A stretch of 64,000 nucleotides of DNA from Cephalotus follicularis (GCA_001972305.1 BDDD01000050.1:635859-699858), one strand, 5' to 3'; counted from the stretch's first letter, positions 11,497-23,165 are shown. A program made the numbers and translations. Notes: generated from the letters alone by a model not told the origin.

Positions 11497-12207
11497 ATAA
11501 ACTAGTTGCAAGCTTTTGGGTATTGATTTGAAAGATGTAGGATAGCTCTTGAGTTGCTTGGAAGAAGTGTGTATTGTCTTGTAATCTCTTCTTGTGTCTC
11601 TTGTGTAAAGATACCACATTCTTCCTTAAATAGAGATGCTCCAACGGATCTATTTTTAAGCATTCAGACCAAATCCAGTCGGCTGGATTTTCCTTGCAGT
11701 CGGCTGGACAAATGTTGTGCATTTGTAATTATAGCCATTGGAGAGTGGCAGTCGGCTGGATGGACTGGGCAGTCGACTGGGTGCCTCGACTGGTGCTCTG
11801 TTCCAGTCGGCTGTTGGTTCTAGAAATGGAGTTTACAAAAGCCACTGGTTGAAATGTGCACTTCTTGGCAATCGGCTGGAAACCTTGGCAGTCCACTGGA
11901 GCCCTGAGGCAGTCGGCTGGTTGGAGACAATTTCTAGCTGCTGGGTTTCTTTGAAGGTCCAGTTGGCTATTCATCCTTGGGCAGTCGGCTACTGAACCTC
12001 AACAGTCGGATGGATTGCTTGGCAGTCGACTGGATGTGCCTTTATCTACAATCTAAACCTTTGCAACACTTTCAACATTACAATCAAGTGAGTATATGTG
12101 TTTGTAACAAATCAAAACATGCATACAAGTATTCCTTGTTTGTTACTTGTTTGTTAATCATCGAAACATAACCTCTAACACATTTAAAGGGGTGGCAAAA
12201 GCCAACA
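11497..12207 (-). repeat. inverted LTR fragment (first ~710 bp) of Gag-1, with CAGYCGACTG array
   Basis: On the minus strand it starts TGTTGGCTTTTGCC at 12207 and follows the Gag-1 LTR through U3 and the TATA region, ending where homology with 8215-8870 stops. Its array (about 11676-12032) is the reverse complement of 8324-8688, with independent substitutions. The plus-strand frame at 11554-11823 is the same chance frame seen antisense at 8265-8810. Confidence 0.75.
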
Positions 12208-12212
12208 GGGTC

Positions 12213-13810
12213 CTTGCAGATTAGTCACAAAAGTTCCTTTGGGAACCCAAATTTTCCTAGTTTTAACAAGGCCAATTTTCTTTTTATAAAAACAAGAAGT
12301 AGAGATATGTCATAGTTTACCACCATAATTATAAGTGAATTTGGAGTCATTCCTCTTAACAAAGAAATTTTTAAAGTGTTTAACATTTTTCATTTTGTCA
12401 TAGTCTAGTCCGGCTTTGTCAAAAACACACATTTGTAATCCTAGAAGTTTATCCAATTTATCACAGCTATTTGAAAACGTAGAAAATGATTTTTGTAGAG
12501 AATCAACTTCTCTTTTTAGCTTTTCATTTTCTTCCTTAAAATCATTTGACAATCTTAAACAAACATTTAAGATTTCTATTTCATTTTTATAATTACTATT
12601 TTCATTCTTTAGAGACTCAATTTCTTTTGATAAGGAAAGAATGTTTCTCTTGAGTGTTATATTGTTCAAACTAACCTTTTCAAATTCGTAACATAATTTC
12701 TCATATGCAGTTTGTAATTCATCAAAAGAAAAATATACCTCATCTTCTTCCTCCTCAATTGCCATGAATTCAATGTTTGCTTCTTCTCCATCACTTTCTT
12801 CATCGGAGCTTAAGTAGTCAATGTCACTCCATGTAGCTACCATTGCTTTCTTCTTCTTCGTTTGCTCTTTGTTTTTTCTTGAATTGTTCTTTCTTTTTCA
12901 ACTTGGGACATTCATTCTTGTAGTGTCCTGGATTGTTGCACTCTTACCAAATAATTTCTTCTTTCTTTCTCGACTCTTCCTTTTGAGGATTCTTCTTGAA
13001 AATCCTCTTACCTTGTTGACCCTTGAGAAACTTCTTAAACTGTTTTGTGATTAGAGCCATCTCTCCATCTTCATCACTCATATCTTTATTCTCTTCTTTT
13101 GAGGCTCTTAAAGCAAAAGTTTTCCTCATTTTAGTCTCCACACATTCATGGTTTTTCATGGTGGTTTAATGTGTCATCAAAGACCCAAGGAGCTGCTCGA
13201 GTGGGAGAGTTGTGAGGTCCTTTGCTTCTTCAATTGCCGTCACCTTTGGTGTCTAGCTCTTTGCTAAACATCGCAAAATGTTCCAAACAAGTTATTGGTT
13301 AGGATAGGTTTTTCCAAGATTTTTCAGAGAATTAATAATTGTAGTAAAGCGAAAAAACATATCACTAATATTTTCATCATTATGCATCATAAACAATTCA
13401 TATTGATGTACTAACATGCTTATTTTTTATTCCTTTACTTGGTTGGTACCTTCATAGGTAATTTCCAACAAGTTCCACATTTCTTTTGAAGAATCACATG
13501 AAGAAATACGATTAAACTCATTTGGACCCAAAGCACAAAATAGAGCATGTTTAACCTTTGAATTTAATTGAAGCATTTTGAAATCATTGTCATTAAACTC
13601 ATTTTAGGGTTTAAGAGAAACTACTCCTTCTACCGTTTTAGTGGGGACTTTGGGACCATTAACTATAATATTCCACAATTGATAGTCTAATTATTGAATG
13701 AATATGGTCATTTTGGTTTTCCCAAAAGTATAGTTGTTCCCATCAAAATAGGGAGGTCTAGTTATTGATGAACCTTCAAGTCCCATGTTTAGGTTCATTG
13801 AGGTTGCCAT
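12213..13810 (-). pseudogene. gag: Gag polyprotein of Gag-2 (decayed; 3' end displaced to 7837-7868)
   Basis: The minus-strand start codon at 13810-13808 is 40 bp after the primer site, with the same leader as Gag-1. The N-terminal part (13810 to about 13160) is full of frameshifts. Clear pieces are 13159-12944 (linker with 'DEDGEMALITKQF') and 12843-12310 (acidic then coiled coil, 'LDKLLGLQMCVFDKAGL'). The second knuckle has a damaged first half. The Gag-1 insertion splits the last codons: the motif resuming at 7868 reads 'KITWVPKC' before the stop at 7837-7839. Divergence from Gag-1 gag is substantial, so they are separate family members. No pol. Confidence 0.75.
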
Positions 13811-13849
13811 GGATCTTTATATCTCTAACAATTAAGAATAATAAGATAA

Positions 13850-13865
13850 CCTCTATCAGATACCA
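13850..13865 (-). other. primer binding site (degenerate) of Gag-2
   Basis: On the minus strand TGGTATCTGATAGAGG, an initiator tRNA-Met type site with small changes, just inside the 5' LTR. Confidence 0.7.
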
Positions 13866-15230
13866 ATTAAAAGTCCTATGAGGCAACCTAACATGTGAGG
13901 TGAATAGAGTTCTTAGAGAAAATTGACCATTTTTGTATAAATGCCTAATAAAAAAATTTGAATCAACAACTCAAAAGGAAAATACAAAGATATAAGCATT
14001 ATATAAACAACTATAAGCAGAAAATACGATATAAGTAGAAAGAGTAAGAGTGTGCAAACAGAGTTTTAGATGGTTCGGCTAACTCTTGCCTACGTCCACT
14101 TTTCTTAAGGACCACTTGAGATTCCACTAGTATTCAATTCACTCTTGAACACGAACTCCGAATATCTTTACAGGAGCTATTCGGTGCACCTTTACAACCT
14201 TTTGTGATTGACCCCAATCATAAATACTTCTTAGGTTCACTCCCCAGATTATCACACTAAGGTTCACTCCCTTTGATAATCACACTATGGTTCACACCCT
14301 TTGATAATCACACTAAGGGTTCACTCCCCTTTTACAAAGTGTTACAATGTTGTTTGATCTTGTATAACCTCTCTTAGGTTGGATATGGAAATTATATAGC
14401 TCACAACAAAATCAGAAAATAAGGCTTGCTAATGGCACAAAAATAACTATTGAATGATTTTAATGATAATTTTCTTTCTCACTATTTTGGTTCACTGATT
14501 CAACCCTCTATATATAGGCTTCTTGCAGGAATCTAGCCATTGTAATCGTCTTAGAGCCGTTGGAATCATTTAAGGAAAGTTTTCACCATTTCAGCAACTT
14601 CAAATCTTATAGATTTTCATGTATGACTGTCTTGGGCGTCGACGCTTACGCATGCCGTCGACGTCTATGGTCTTTGTGTTGATTCCATTCTGTCTTAGCG
14701 TTAACTCCATATGCTTATGTCTAATTTTTGCTCTGATTGGCGTTGACGTGTAATCATGACGTTGACACATATTTCCTCTGTGTTGACTCCTTCCTTGTTA
14801 CGCGTTAACGACTAAAACTTCTATAAGAGTTTTGCACTTTTTGGCATCGGCATCTAATAATGGTGTTGACGTCTTCAGTATAAGTTTTGACTCCTTTATC
14901 TCTTCACGTTAACGTCTAAGTCTCTATTTGTTTTTGCACATCTTGGCATTGACATCTTCATTGTGGCATTGACGCCAATATGACAATATCCAGCACGTTG
15001 ACATAAATCATTGTAGTCATTGACGAGGATCATCTTGAATCTAAGAATTCATGCTCAAGCTGAGCATGTTAACGCCAATATAATAGGCATTGATGCCAAT
15101 AGGTCTGATATGCATGAATTGACCTGATTTAACTTGACTTGTTTGTTTTATATAATTGATCCTTCACATCAACAAATAAGTTAGGTGCTTTTTTATCATC
15201 AAAACCAAGATTGTAACACAAATGTCAACA
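13866..15230 (-). repeat. Gag-2 5' LTR
   Basis: Starts (minus) TGTTGACATTTG at 15230 and runs to the primer site. TATA box CTATATATAG at 14508-14517. The U5 side includes three near-identical copies of 'ggttcactcccyttgataatcacac' (about 14234-14330). Upstream of the TATA box is the GCGTCGACGC-type array. It lacks the SL2 insert and so preserves the empty site. Confidence 0.75.
14636..15090. repeat. GCGTCGACGC-type array in Gag-2 5' LTR
   Basis: Cores at 14636, 14655, 14676, 14698, 14740, 14759, 14780 and 14802, then looser ones to about 15090. Steps are 19-22 bp, once 42 (two steps). Most copies have lost CpGs (GCGTTGACGT, GTGTTGACTC). Sense is minus, so the array lies upstream of the TATA box. 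Confidence 0.8.
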
Positions 15231-15549
15231 ATTTCAATGCAATACAGTCGATAAATAATGGTCTCACCTATGTAGTATATCAAAAAAAAGGATAAATTAA
15301 AACTTATTACAAACATGCATCAAGCTTATAAGAGTAATGATAACAATTAATACTAGTTATTACAAGTCTGAATTTGAGTACAACTCTTAGTCCAAAACAG
15401 TACAGTACTTATACATGCTAGATATAAAGCAGTAAGGTCCAAGATGAATAATCTTCAACATAAAGTTGCAACTAGAAGTCTCAACGACCGCTGCTCCCTC
15501 TGTGTTACCTGTATCAAAATAGATGCCCCATCCTGAACGATGGGTTAGC
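15231..15549. other. unassigned island between Gag-2 and the Copia-A LTR
   Basis: No match to any repeat recognised in the window. The minus strand is open from about 15545 to 15387 (about 50 codons) and reads 'GWGIYFDTGNTEGAAVVE' within it, which looks protein-like but which I cannot assign. It could be an exon fragment of a host gene or part of a repeat. Confidence 0.3.
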
Positions 15550-17068
15550 CAAAGGGTTGGATCTCTTGTCAGGGAGGCCATGAGAATGAGATCCTTATTC
15601 CCTGTGACTAAACTGTTCCAAGTCATAGGTTCATTTTCTTTGGGCCATTGTTGAACCGTGACAAAAGACTTGCCACATTATGTTTGCTCCCAATGAAGGA
15701 GAATGGATATTCTCATGGACCATTCGGTATTATCCTAAAGCTAAAGTGGGGTGCGTGCACGGATGTATGATGTTGAACTGACCCACCAATAGGATCCGTA
15801 TTTGGATAGTCAATACCCATGTCAATAGGGATTCCTATGGTCTCGGTAGTGTATAGTCTATGGTTACGCATGCGTTGTCTCCTTTGACCTGAGCGGATAG
15901 CATGCATTGTGTGGTAACTGCTTGACTTTGATTTCCTCCTTCCCCAGCACTAGCTATGTGCTGGCAAAAGGGTTGTCTTTGGGTCTTATGGAAGCTGCAT
16001 TGAGATGTATGAGCGAGTGTGCAACAAGGGATCGTCACCCCCGGGCTGAGGGTGACCAACTCTATTTATCTGTGTACGTTGCAGACTTAAAATCCTGTAC
16101 AGGTTACAGACAGACCAGAGATGGGGTAGTTTCCATGGGAGGTCTGTCATAGTCTCAGTGCGATCATAGATATTTAGTATCATGACAAAATCTAGGGGTG
16201 ACATTCATCAAAACCATAGACAACTGATCGGAGCTAAGTATGACGAGCGAAACATGACACATATGCTGATGACAAGATAAAGCGACTGGGTATTCAATCC
16301 CTGATTGATAGACGTGGTAATACACGGATCCGGTGGGTGACTGGAGATCACACTGGGGATATTTTAATAGTCGGTGACTGTTAGAATAGTCGTGCCAGAC
16401 AAACGGGATGATCTGGGAATTTATCATCATACTAGAGATCGAAAGGCTTTCGGGTCCTGCCTGACTTTGAACTGGTTGACGTGTAGAGAAACATGTCATT
16501 TAGTAAAAGGTTGACATCAAAGAGATGTTACTTTGCTAGTGAATATTTTATTTGCTGGGTTCGGGTCCATCCAGTACCACGATAAAATATTCCAAGCGAA
16601 AGGTTGATATGAATTTACATTATGTGCTTTGGGAACTTATTTTATAAAGAGAGAGCATTGGGCTACCTTTGGGCTTGGGATTTAATCCCATGTTTCTGCC
16701 TAATTTTGGGCCAAAGAGTGGACATTTGGCTTGTAATTATTGGCTCAATATTGTTTAATATTGGGAGGCACAAATGATACCCAAAAGTAGCACACAAATG
16801 TTGACTTTGTCAACTTATTTCTTCAAACTTGATTCACACGGCAATCACATATTTGAGAGAAGTGTGTGGCCGGCCATGTGATGGAATTGTGAGATATTTT
16901 GTTAATTGAGATGAGTCATGGTTGCATTCAATGATAAAAGACAAAAGGGATTTATTGCATAAAAGACAAAAGGATAAAGTAAGATATTTTTTATATAACT
17001 TACTAATCAAGGTTTGGTTTTTCTATATAATGTATCTCATGACAATATTGACTCTCTCTTGCAATCTC
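15550..17068 (+). repeat. Copia-A 5' LTR fragment, interrupted by Copia-B
   Basis: Collinear with 44220-45748 of the Copia-A 3' LTR and stops abruptly at ATCTC (17064-17068), where Copia-B begins. The first roughly 200 bp of the LTR are missing on the left. The part after ATCTC is not found elsewhere, as expected if it was lost in the deletion that joined Copia-B to Copia-A near 40540. Confidence 0.65.
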
Positions 17069-19535
17069 TGTCGGGAATCCCGGCTCGGGAGCAGCGGAAG
17101 AAATATCGATTCGTACTTTGGGATTTATGGTCGATTAATTTTAAATTTCTCTCAATTGATTAATCCCCAAGCAATGGGTTACCCTAAACAAAGTCCAAAT
17201 CGTCCCAATAAATGCCAAGGAACATCTAATCAACATCCAATTAAACAGAAACCATAAACCCAAGCATTGGGCACAACAGGTTGATAAAGCTAGGGTTGCC
17301 ATAACCCCTAGAAATGGGACACTAACAAAGGCTTACAAGGAATAACACACAAAACCCTAGCCATAGCCCAATCAACCCTCACCCACATCATCCCTAACCA
17401 TAGGAGATGATAAACAAAGCAACGCAAGAGAACCATGGTTGGCAAGGGTTCACACACCCACATCAAGACCCACTGCCATGGTGCCACAAGAGAGGGAAGA
17501 AACGGATTGTTACCGGAGGTGAAGACTCCTTCCTTCAAGAGAGCTCCCTCTACTATTTATCCCCAAAAGCTCCAAGAGCTCCAAGTTCTCCACAAGCCAG
17601 GGATGGGAGAAGGCAAGGTGTTTAACCTAGTCTAAATCTCTCTAGGTAAAGATAAGAAGCAATGTGCAAGTTATCTCCACCTATAATGACTTTGAGTGGT
17701 GAAAGGAGGATTGAAAATGGCTGATTTAACGCACCAGGAGACACAAGCGTCGACGCATAGGCGACAGGCGTCGATGCATCCAAGAGCAGGTAGAAGAGAT
17801 CGCACGGGAGGGAAGAGAGAGAAAGAAAGAGTCCAAGTATGTTCAACAAGTTTCTCTCAAACTATTTATAGTGCTAACTTTCTGTCTCCTTTTGGAGTCA
17901 ATGTGTACACAAGGCGTCGACGTGTACGCGTCTCATATTACGAAAAGGGGTCAACGCTGTGTATAATATGAGACAGGTGTATAGTGTCATTTTTCTTTGT
18001 GTCAACGCCAAAATCCCATGCCGACAACGTGTAAAGCTACTAGTTTTTGCAGTGTCAACGCCATGCACACATAGCGTCAACGACTAGCGGCCATTCTAGT
18101 GTAGACGTCAACGTGATGCCCTATTGGCGTCGACGTGTAAAGCTACTAGTTTTTCCAGTGTCAACGCAATCCCTTCGTGTCAACGCCCAATAGCCCAACT
18201 AGACATTGGCGTCGATGCACAACCAAGGCATCGACGCCCAAGACAAAGAAAGAAGACACTCTCTTCTATTTCCAAATAAGCCTTCGCATGGAATATTTCA
18301 TCGTGGCATTGCATGGAGCTAAATCCATCAAATGAAATACTCACTAGCCAAACAACATCTTCCCTGATGTTGTCCTTTCACTAAATGATATGTGTCCCGC
18401 CACATACTAACCTGTTGAAAGTCAGGTAGGACCTGAAAGCATGTCGTTCTCCGGTATGATGATAAATTCCCAGTGCACCCCGTCATCTGGTACAACCACT
18501 CCAATAGTACATCGACTATCAGAGCAGCCCCGATGAGAGCACCAGCCACCCCCCGGATCCGTGTATTACCGTGTCTATCAATCATGGTCTGAATAGCCAT
18601 TCGCTTTATCCAGTCATCGTCATATGTGTCATGTTTCCCTCGTCCTACATGGCTCCGATCACAGCCTAGGGTTTGGATGAATGTCACCCCTAGTATTGCT
18701 GTGATAGCTTTGAATCTATGATCACAATGAGACTATCGGTAGACCTCCCATGGGAACCTTTCATTCCCAGTCCACCTTTACCTGATCAGGACTTTTAAGT
18801 CTGCAACATACATAGACAAATAGAGCCATACACCCTTAGCCTGGGTGTGACGATCCCCTATTGTGCACTCGCCCATACATCTCAGTGTAGCTCCCACAAG
18901 ACCCAAAGACAACCCTTTTACCAGCACCTGGCTAGTGCTGGGGAAGGCAAAAATCAAAGTCAAGTAGTTACCACACAATGCATGTCAGCCGCTCAGGTCA
19001 AAGGAGACAATGCAGGCTATAGACCTACTAGTCACCATAGACTATACACTACCGAGACCATAGGAATCCTATTGACATTGGGTATTGACTATCCAAATAG
19101 GTTTCCTATTGGTGGGTCTGTTCAGTGTCCTGCTCTCTAGCATACACCTCACATTTAGCTTTAGGGATTACCCCAATTGGCTACGAGATAACCAACTTCC
19201 ACTGCTAACCCGGGAGCAAGCTTAACATGACAAGTCTTTACGGTTCATCAATGGCCCTTAAGAAAGTGAACCTATGACTTGGAACATTTGTCACAGGGAA
19301 TAAGGATCTCATTCTCATAGCCCTCTCTGTAAAAGATCCAACCCTTTGAAAGTGGCATACAATTAATTAGGTATAATTAGTCTGTTCCTTTTGGTTGGTT
19401 GGGATGAGCCACATAGTCTTGCCATTAAAGAAATATGCACATGCAACATAACCGTAATTCAGAACTGTATTAATTAAGAGTGCATATATACAAACGAGCC
19501 ATATCGTGGCATACAGGGACACCCCTAACCTAACA
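17069..19535 (-). repeat. Copia-B 3' LTR (2467 bp)
   Basis: On the minus strand it starts TGTTAGGTTAGGGG at 19535 and ends GGGATTCCCGACA at 17069. It follows the polypurine tract directly. TATA box (minus) CTATAAATAG at 17862-17871. Unlike the Copia-A LTR it carries a GCGTCGACGC array. The frames at 17308-18080 and 18328-19140 are chance. Confidence 0.82.
17747..18240. repeat. GCGTCGACGC-type array in Copia-B LTR
   Basis: Cores near 17747, 17768, 17895, 17914, 17948, 17999, 18018, 18052, 18074, 18105, 18127, 18158, 18177 and to about 18240. Steps of 19-22 dominate, with gaps of 31-34. Most lie upstream (minus sense) of the TATA box at 17862-17871; two lie downstream. Variants GTGTCAACGC and GCGTCGATGC indicate CpG decay. 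Confidence 0.78.
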
Positions 19536-19556
19536 ATCTCCCACTCAGCCCTATAG
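19536..19556 (-). other. polypurine tract of Copia-B
   Basis: On the minus strand GGGCTGAGTGGGAGA precedes the LTR start by one base; the standard primer for plus-strand synthesis. Confidence 0.7.
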
Positions 19557-21416
19557 CCACGACGATTGATAACCTAAGCCCATAGCACTGCGATGCCTCT
19601 CTAGAACAGTGCTGCTCAAGGCCTTGGTCAGTGGGTCTACTAAGTTTGCCTCCGTGGCAACTCTCTCAAGGGTAATGTCTCCTCTGTCAATGATCTTTCT
19701 AATCAGGTGATACCGTCGCTGTATGTGCTTGGAGCGATGATAAGACTGGGGTTCTTTGGCTTGTGCAACAGCCTCATTGTTGTCACAGTATACCACAACT
19801 AGACGTGCAATGGTTGGAACCACATCAAGTTCAGCATTGAACTTTCGCATCCAAACAGCTTCCTTAGCGACATCGGAGGCTGAAACATATTCCGCTTCAG
19901 TCGTGGAGTCAGCAGTAGTCTCCTGCTTAGAACTCCTCCAACTCACAGCACCTCCGTTGAGGATGAAAACATATCCTAACACGGATTTGTGATCATCCGA
20001 ATCACTATTGAAACTAGAGTCTGTAAAGCCCTCTAATTTTAACTCACTGTCTCCTCCATAGACCAAGAATGTATCCTGAGTCCTTCTCAGGTATTTGAGT
20101 ACCCCCTTGTCTGCCTCCCAATGTTTCTCACCGAGATCAGACTGAAATCGACAAGCCATACCCAAGGCATAGGCAACATCAGGTCTAGTACATAGCATGG
20201 AATACATGATGGAGCCAACTGTCGAAGCATATGGCTGCCTACTCATGAGAATCCTCTCCTCATTTGTCTATGGAGACATCCTCTTAGAGAGGTGAATTCC
20301 CTGGCCAATCGGAAGAAGGCCCCGCTTGGAATTCTCAAGGCCATACCGTTTCAGCACCTTGTTGATGTACTGGCTTTGGGAGAGTCCCAACAACCTGTTA
20401 GATCTATCTCTATTGATCTTTATACCCAAAATATAGGATGCCTTTCCCAAATCCTTCAAGGAGAAGTTCTTGGATAACCATAATTTAACGGACTGCAACA
20501 TACCCACATCATTCCCTATGATTAGTATGTCATCCACGTATAGTACCAAGAACATGATATTCACGTCATCCTGTTTCTGGTAGACACAAGGCTTATCCAC
20601 GTTTTTGATGAAATCGAAAGTCTTAACGGTCTCGTCAAAATGGATGTTCCAGCTACGGACGCTTTCTTAAGGCTGTAAATCGACCTTTGGAGCTTACACA
20701 CTCTCTGTGGACACTCCATGCATACAACCAATCGGGTTGGGACATGTAAATGTCCTCTTGAAGAAAGCCATTCAAGAATGTTGTCTTGACATCCATTTGC
20801 CATATCTCATAATCGTAATGAGCGGAAATAGCAAGTAATATCCGGATGGACTTAAGCATAGCGACTGGTGAGAATGTTTCGGTATAGTAGACTTCATGTC
20901 TTTGCCTATATCCTTTCGTGACCAACCACGCTTTGTAAGCCTCTATCTTACGATCAGCGCCAATCTTCCTCTTAAAGATCCATTTGCAACAAATACAGGT
21001 GCATCGACCAAGTTCCATACTATGTTGGCGTCCATGGAGTCCATCTCGGATTTCATGGCCTCTAGCCATGCCCCGGATTTAGTGCTCTTCACTGCCTCCT
21101 CATAGCTAACAGACTCGTCATCATCGATGTCGTTGAGTTCCTCAATGTCCTTAATGAGAAAGCCATATCTCTCAGGAGGTACTGGAACTCTGCCTGATCT
21201 CCTCACAAGAGAAGCACCTAACTGAGATCCACTCTCAGGTTGGGAACCTTCCCCAACTGTGTCTGTAGAGGGTTGAACCTCTAATTCCTCCACATCCTGT
21301 GGCCTTTCACCAGGTGATAACTCTCTCAGTTCCACCGTGCTTCCACTACTCCCTACAAGCAGGTATTTCTTCTCTAGGAATTTGGTAGTAAGTGATACAA
21401 AAACCTTTTGATCGTT
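19552..21416 (-). pseudogene. pol: Copia-B reverse transcriptase and RNase H
   Basis: Copies element RNA into DNA and removes the RNA strand. The linker after integrase (21335 to about 21110) has 'RRSGRVPVPPERYGFL'. RT begins near 21069 ('GAWLEAMKSEMDSMDANIVWN') and continues to 20653 with 'DYEIWQMDVKTTFLNG'. Frameshifts separate it from 20600-20268, which holds the catalytic LYVDDILIIGND and 'SLKDLGKASYILGI'. RNase H (20246-19551) is open for 231 codons and has 'QPYASTVGSIMY', 'SSKQETTADSTTEAEY' and 'DNNEAVAQAKEP', ending next to the polypurine tract. Same family as Copia-A, several residues apart in every ten to twenty. Confidence 0.85.
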
Positions 21417-22399
21417 GGGATTGTAATACCCGTTTTCTGTATAAAATTTATTTTATTTTATTATATTTGGACCCCTTTTTAATTAATATTTATGGACTGC
21501 CTATTTGTTTTAGATATGAATAACCCAAAATTTTGATTTGTTTGGGCTAATTTAATTTTGAATATTGACCAATAAACATCTTTGGTAAATGGTTAAAGAA
21601 AATATTTTTAAAGCCATTTATCACTTTTTTTTGGAAAAGCCAAATTACGCATTTTAAGAAGAAAATCTTTTAAAAAGGGAATTGTCCATTTTGTTTTAAA
21701 AACCAAATTGTGCAAAATCAATTAAAAAGGAAATGGTTTATTTTTCCTTAATTTTGCCTTATTTTGCCGCCACCCTCTCTCCCAAAATCTCTCCCTTCCC
21801 AATTTTGGTTTCTCTCCCATTCTCTCACTCACTCTCTCCCGCACCAACACTCTCTCTTTACATCTCTCTCTCCTGTGTTTTTGCCTTATTTTGGCCACCT
21901 TATTTCCTTTATTTTCATCTCTTGCGTTCGTCTCTCTCCCTCATTCGTCTGGACAGCCTCTCTTTCTCACTCTTCATGCCACCATTGTTGCACAGCTTAG
22001 AGGAAGCTTCTTTTTCATTCGCCATAGTACATCACTTCAGGTTCGGTTTCTTGCTTCCTTGTGGTGAACCGATTCATTTGTTATAAACTGTATATAGATA
22101 TGCATGTGATTAATCTCCTTCTCTCTGTGTAAGCCTGCACCGCTGGTTACTAGGTTCTCTAGCAGTCATGGTGTTTTGCTTGGGTCATGGTCGGGTTGGA
22201 TATCAACCTGGTCACATGTGTAGGGATTGATCCCATCCCTCTCCTTAACACAGCCACCGTTGCATATGCCTGTTTTCTCCCCTGTTTTGCTGTTTTTCTT
22301 GATGTTTCCATCGGCATCATGTAAGGATTGGTTTAACTATTGTGTTGACACCGTTGTTGCCATAAATTATCACCTGGGTTCATGCTCGGCACTAGGATC

Positions 22400-22830
22400 G
22401 TCCTACATGTGTGTGTGTTGGTTGTGTGTATGTGCTGTGAAAACAGAGTGTAGGTCATGCATGTGTTGTGTGACCGTGTGTGTGTGTTCTGTGTATGCGG
22501 ATGTGGTGTGTGTGTTGCATGAAAAATGTGCAGGTGTGCAGTGCGTGTTTTGCATGTAATATGCATATGTGTGCCGTGTGTGTTGTGTGTCCGTACGTGT
22601 GTGTATGTGAGCAGTGTGTGCTTGTGTTGTGTGCAGCCGGAGTGATATGCATGCAGTAAATGTTTTGAGTGTGCAGTGCGGTTGTGTACAACCTTGGTGT
22701 GAAAGTTTGCATGCGGTGTGTGTGCAGTGAGTCGTGTGTGTGGTGAAGGCAGTGTACATATTAAGCAAGTGTGCTGTGTGCGTGAGTTAAGTGTAGATAG
22801 TGTGCATGTGTTGTGCATGCCATGGGTGCT
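22400..22830. repeat. TG-rich low-complexity block in SL3
   Basis: Alternating purine-pyrimidine words (tgtgtgtg, tgtgttgtgtgc, gtgtgcag) fill about 430 bp. They create antisense frames full of His and Thr at 22333-22818, which are composition effects and not genes. Runs of TG can adopt Z-DNA; that is inference. Confidence 0.75.
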
Positions 22831-22923
22831 GTGTTAGAATGGTGTGCTCACAAATGCATTGTCTTATTTCTCACTTCCTTCAATCTCTGTGTAGCACTGT
22901 AAACACACCTAAACTCATGTAAA

Positions 22924-23165
22924 GCGCCGACGCTCTTCCCCTTTGTTTCATCAAAGCATCGATGCCTTCCCACAATTATGTATAATCCTATTTTGTTAAT
23001 GTAAAGCATCGACGCCATCCTGTTTTGTTTTGTAAAGCGCCGACGCTCTGTCTTCAAAGTTTGAGTTTTTAAAATGTTTAAGCGTCGCCTGTGTCCTGAT
23101 AAACGTCGACGCTTATGCTAGAAGAGTCGACAGTTTTGGCTTTGTTTTAGCTAAAGCGCTGACCC
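22924..23165. repeat. GCGYCGACGC-type array in SL3
   Basis: Cores at 22924, 22956, 23006, 23037, 23082, 23103, 23124 and 23156. Steps are 21, 31-32, 45 and 50 bp, mostly near multiples of 10.5. Several have GCGCCGACGC. Here the array is downstream of the presumed TATA box, unlike most other LTRs. Confidence 0.7.

Larger units (their letters stand above)
7869..12207 (+). mobile_element. Gag-1: gag-only element inside an inverted, split LTR; perfect TSD GGGTC
   Basis: A 4339-bp insertion into the gag 3' end of Gag-2, flanked by GGGTC at 7864-7868 and 12208-12212. The outer ends are the two halves of one LTR in minus orientation: 12207 to about 11497 is the first two thirds, and 8214 to 7869 is the last 346 bp. 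Between them, in plus orientation, lies a nearly complete LTR (8215-9261, first roughly 60 bp missing), a primer binding site, a gag gene and a 3' region (11004-11496), with no 3' LTR of its own. As a result 7869-8214 and 8921-9261 form an inverted repeat of about 345 bp, and 8215-8870 is repeated inverted at 11497-12150. No pol is present. Confidence 0.8.
4541..15230 (-). mobile_element. Gag-2: gag-only copia-like retrotransposon with nested insertions
   Basis: A minus-strand element. The 5' LTR is 13866-15230, starting (minus) TGTTGACATTTG. A primer binding site lies at 13850-13865. A gag gene begins at 13810 and there is no pol. A polypurine tract lies at about 7239-7249, and the 3' LTR runs 7236 down to about 4541. 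SL2 sits in the 3' LTR and the Gag-1 chimera sits near the gag 3' end. Without these the element is about 4.4 kb. The right flank is ATTTC; the left end is truncated, so no duplication can be tested. A long gag with coiled coil and zinc knuckles and no pol fits a non-autonomous group that borrows enzymes from relatives. Confidence 0.75.

Noticed and set aside
22333..22818. 161-codon His/Thr-rich frame
   Set aside because: Product of TG-rich low-complexity DNA; all three antisense frames are open for the same reason.
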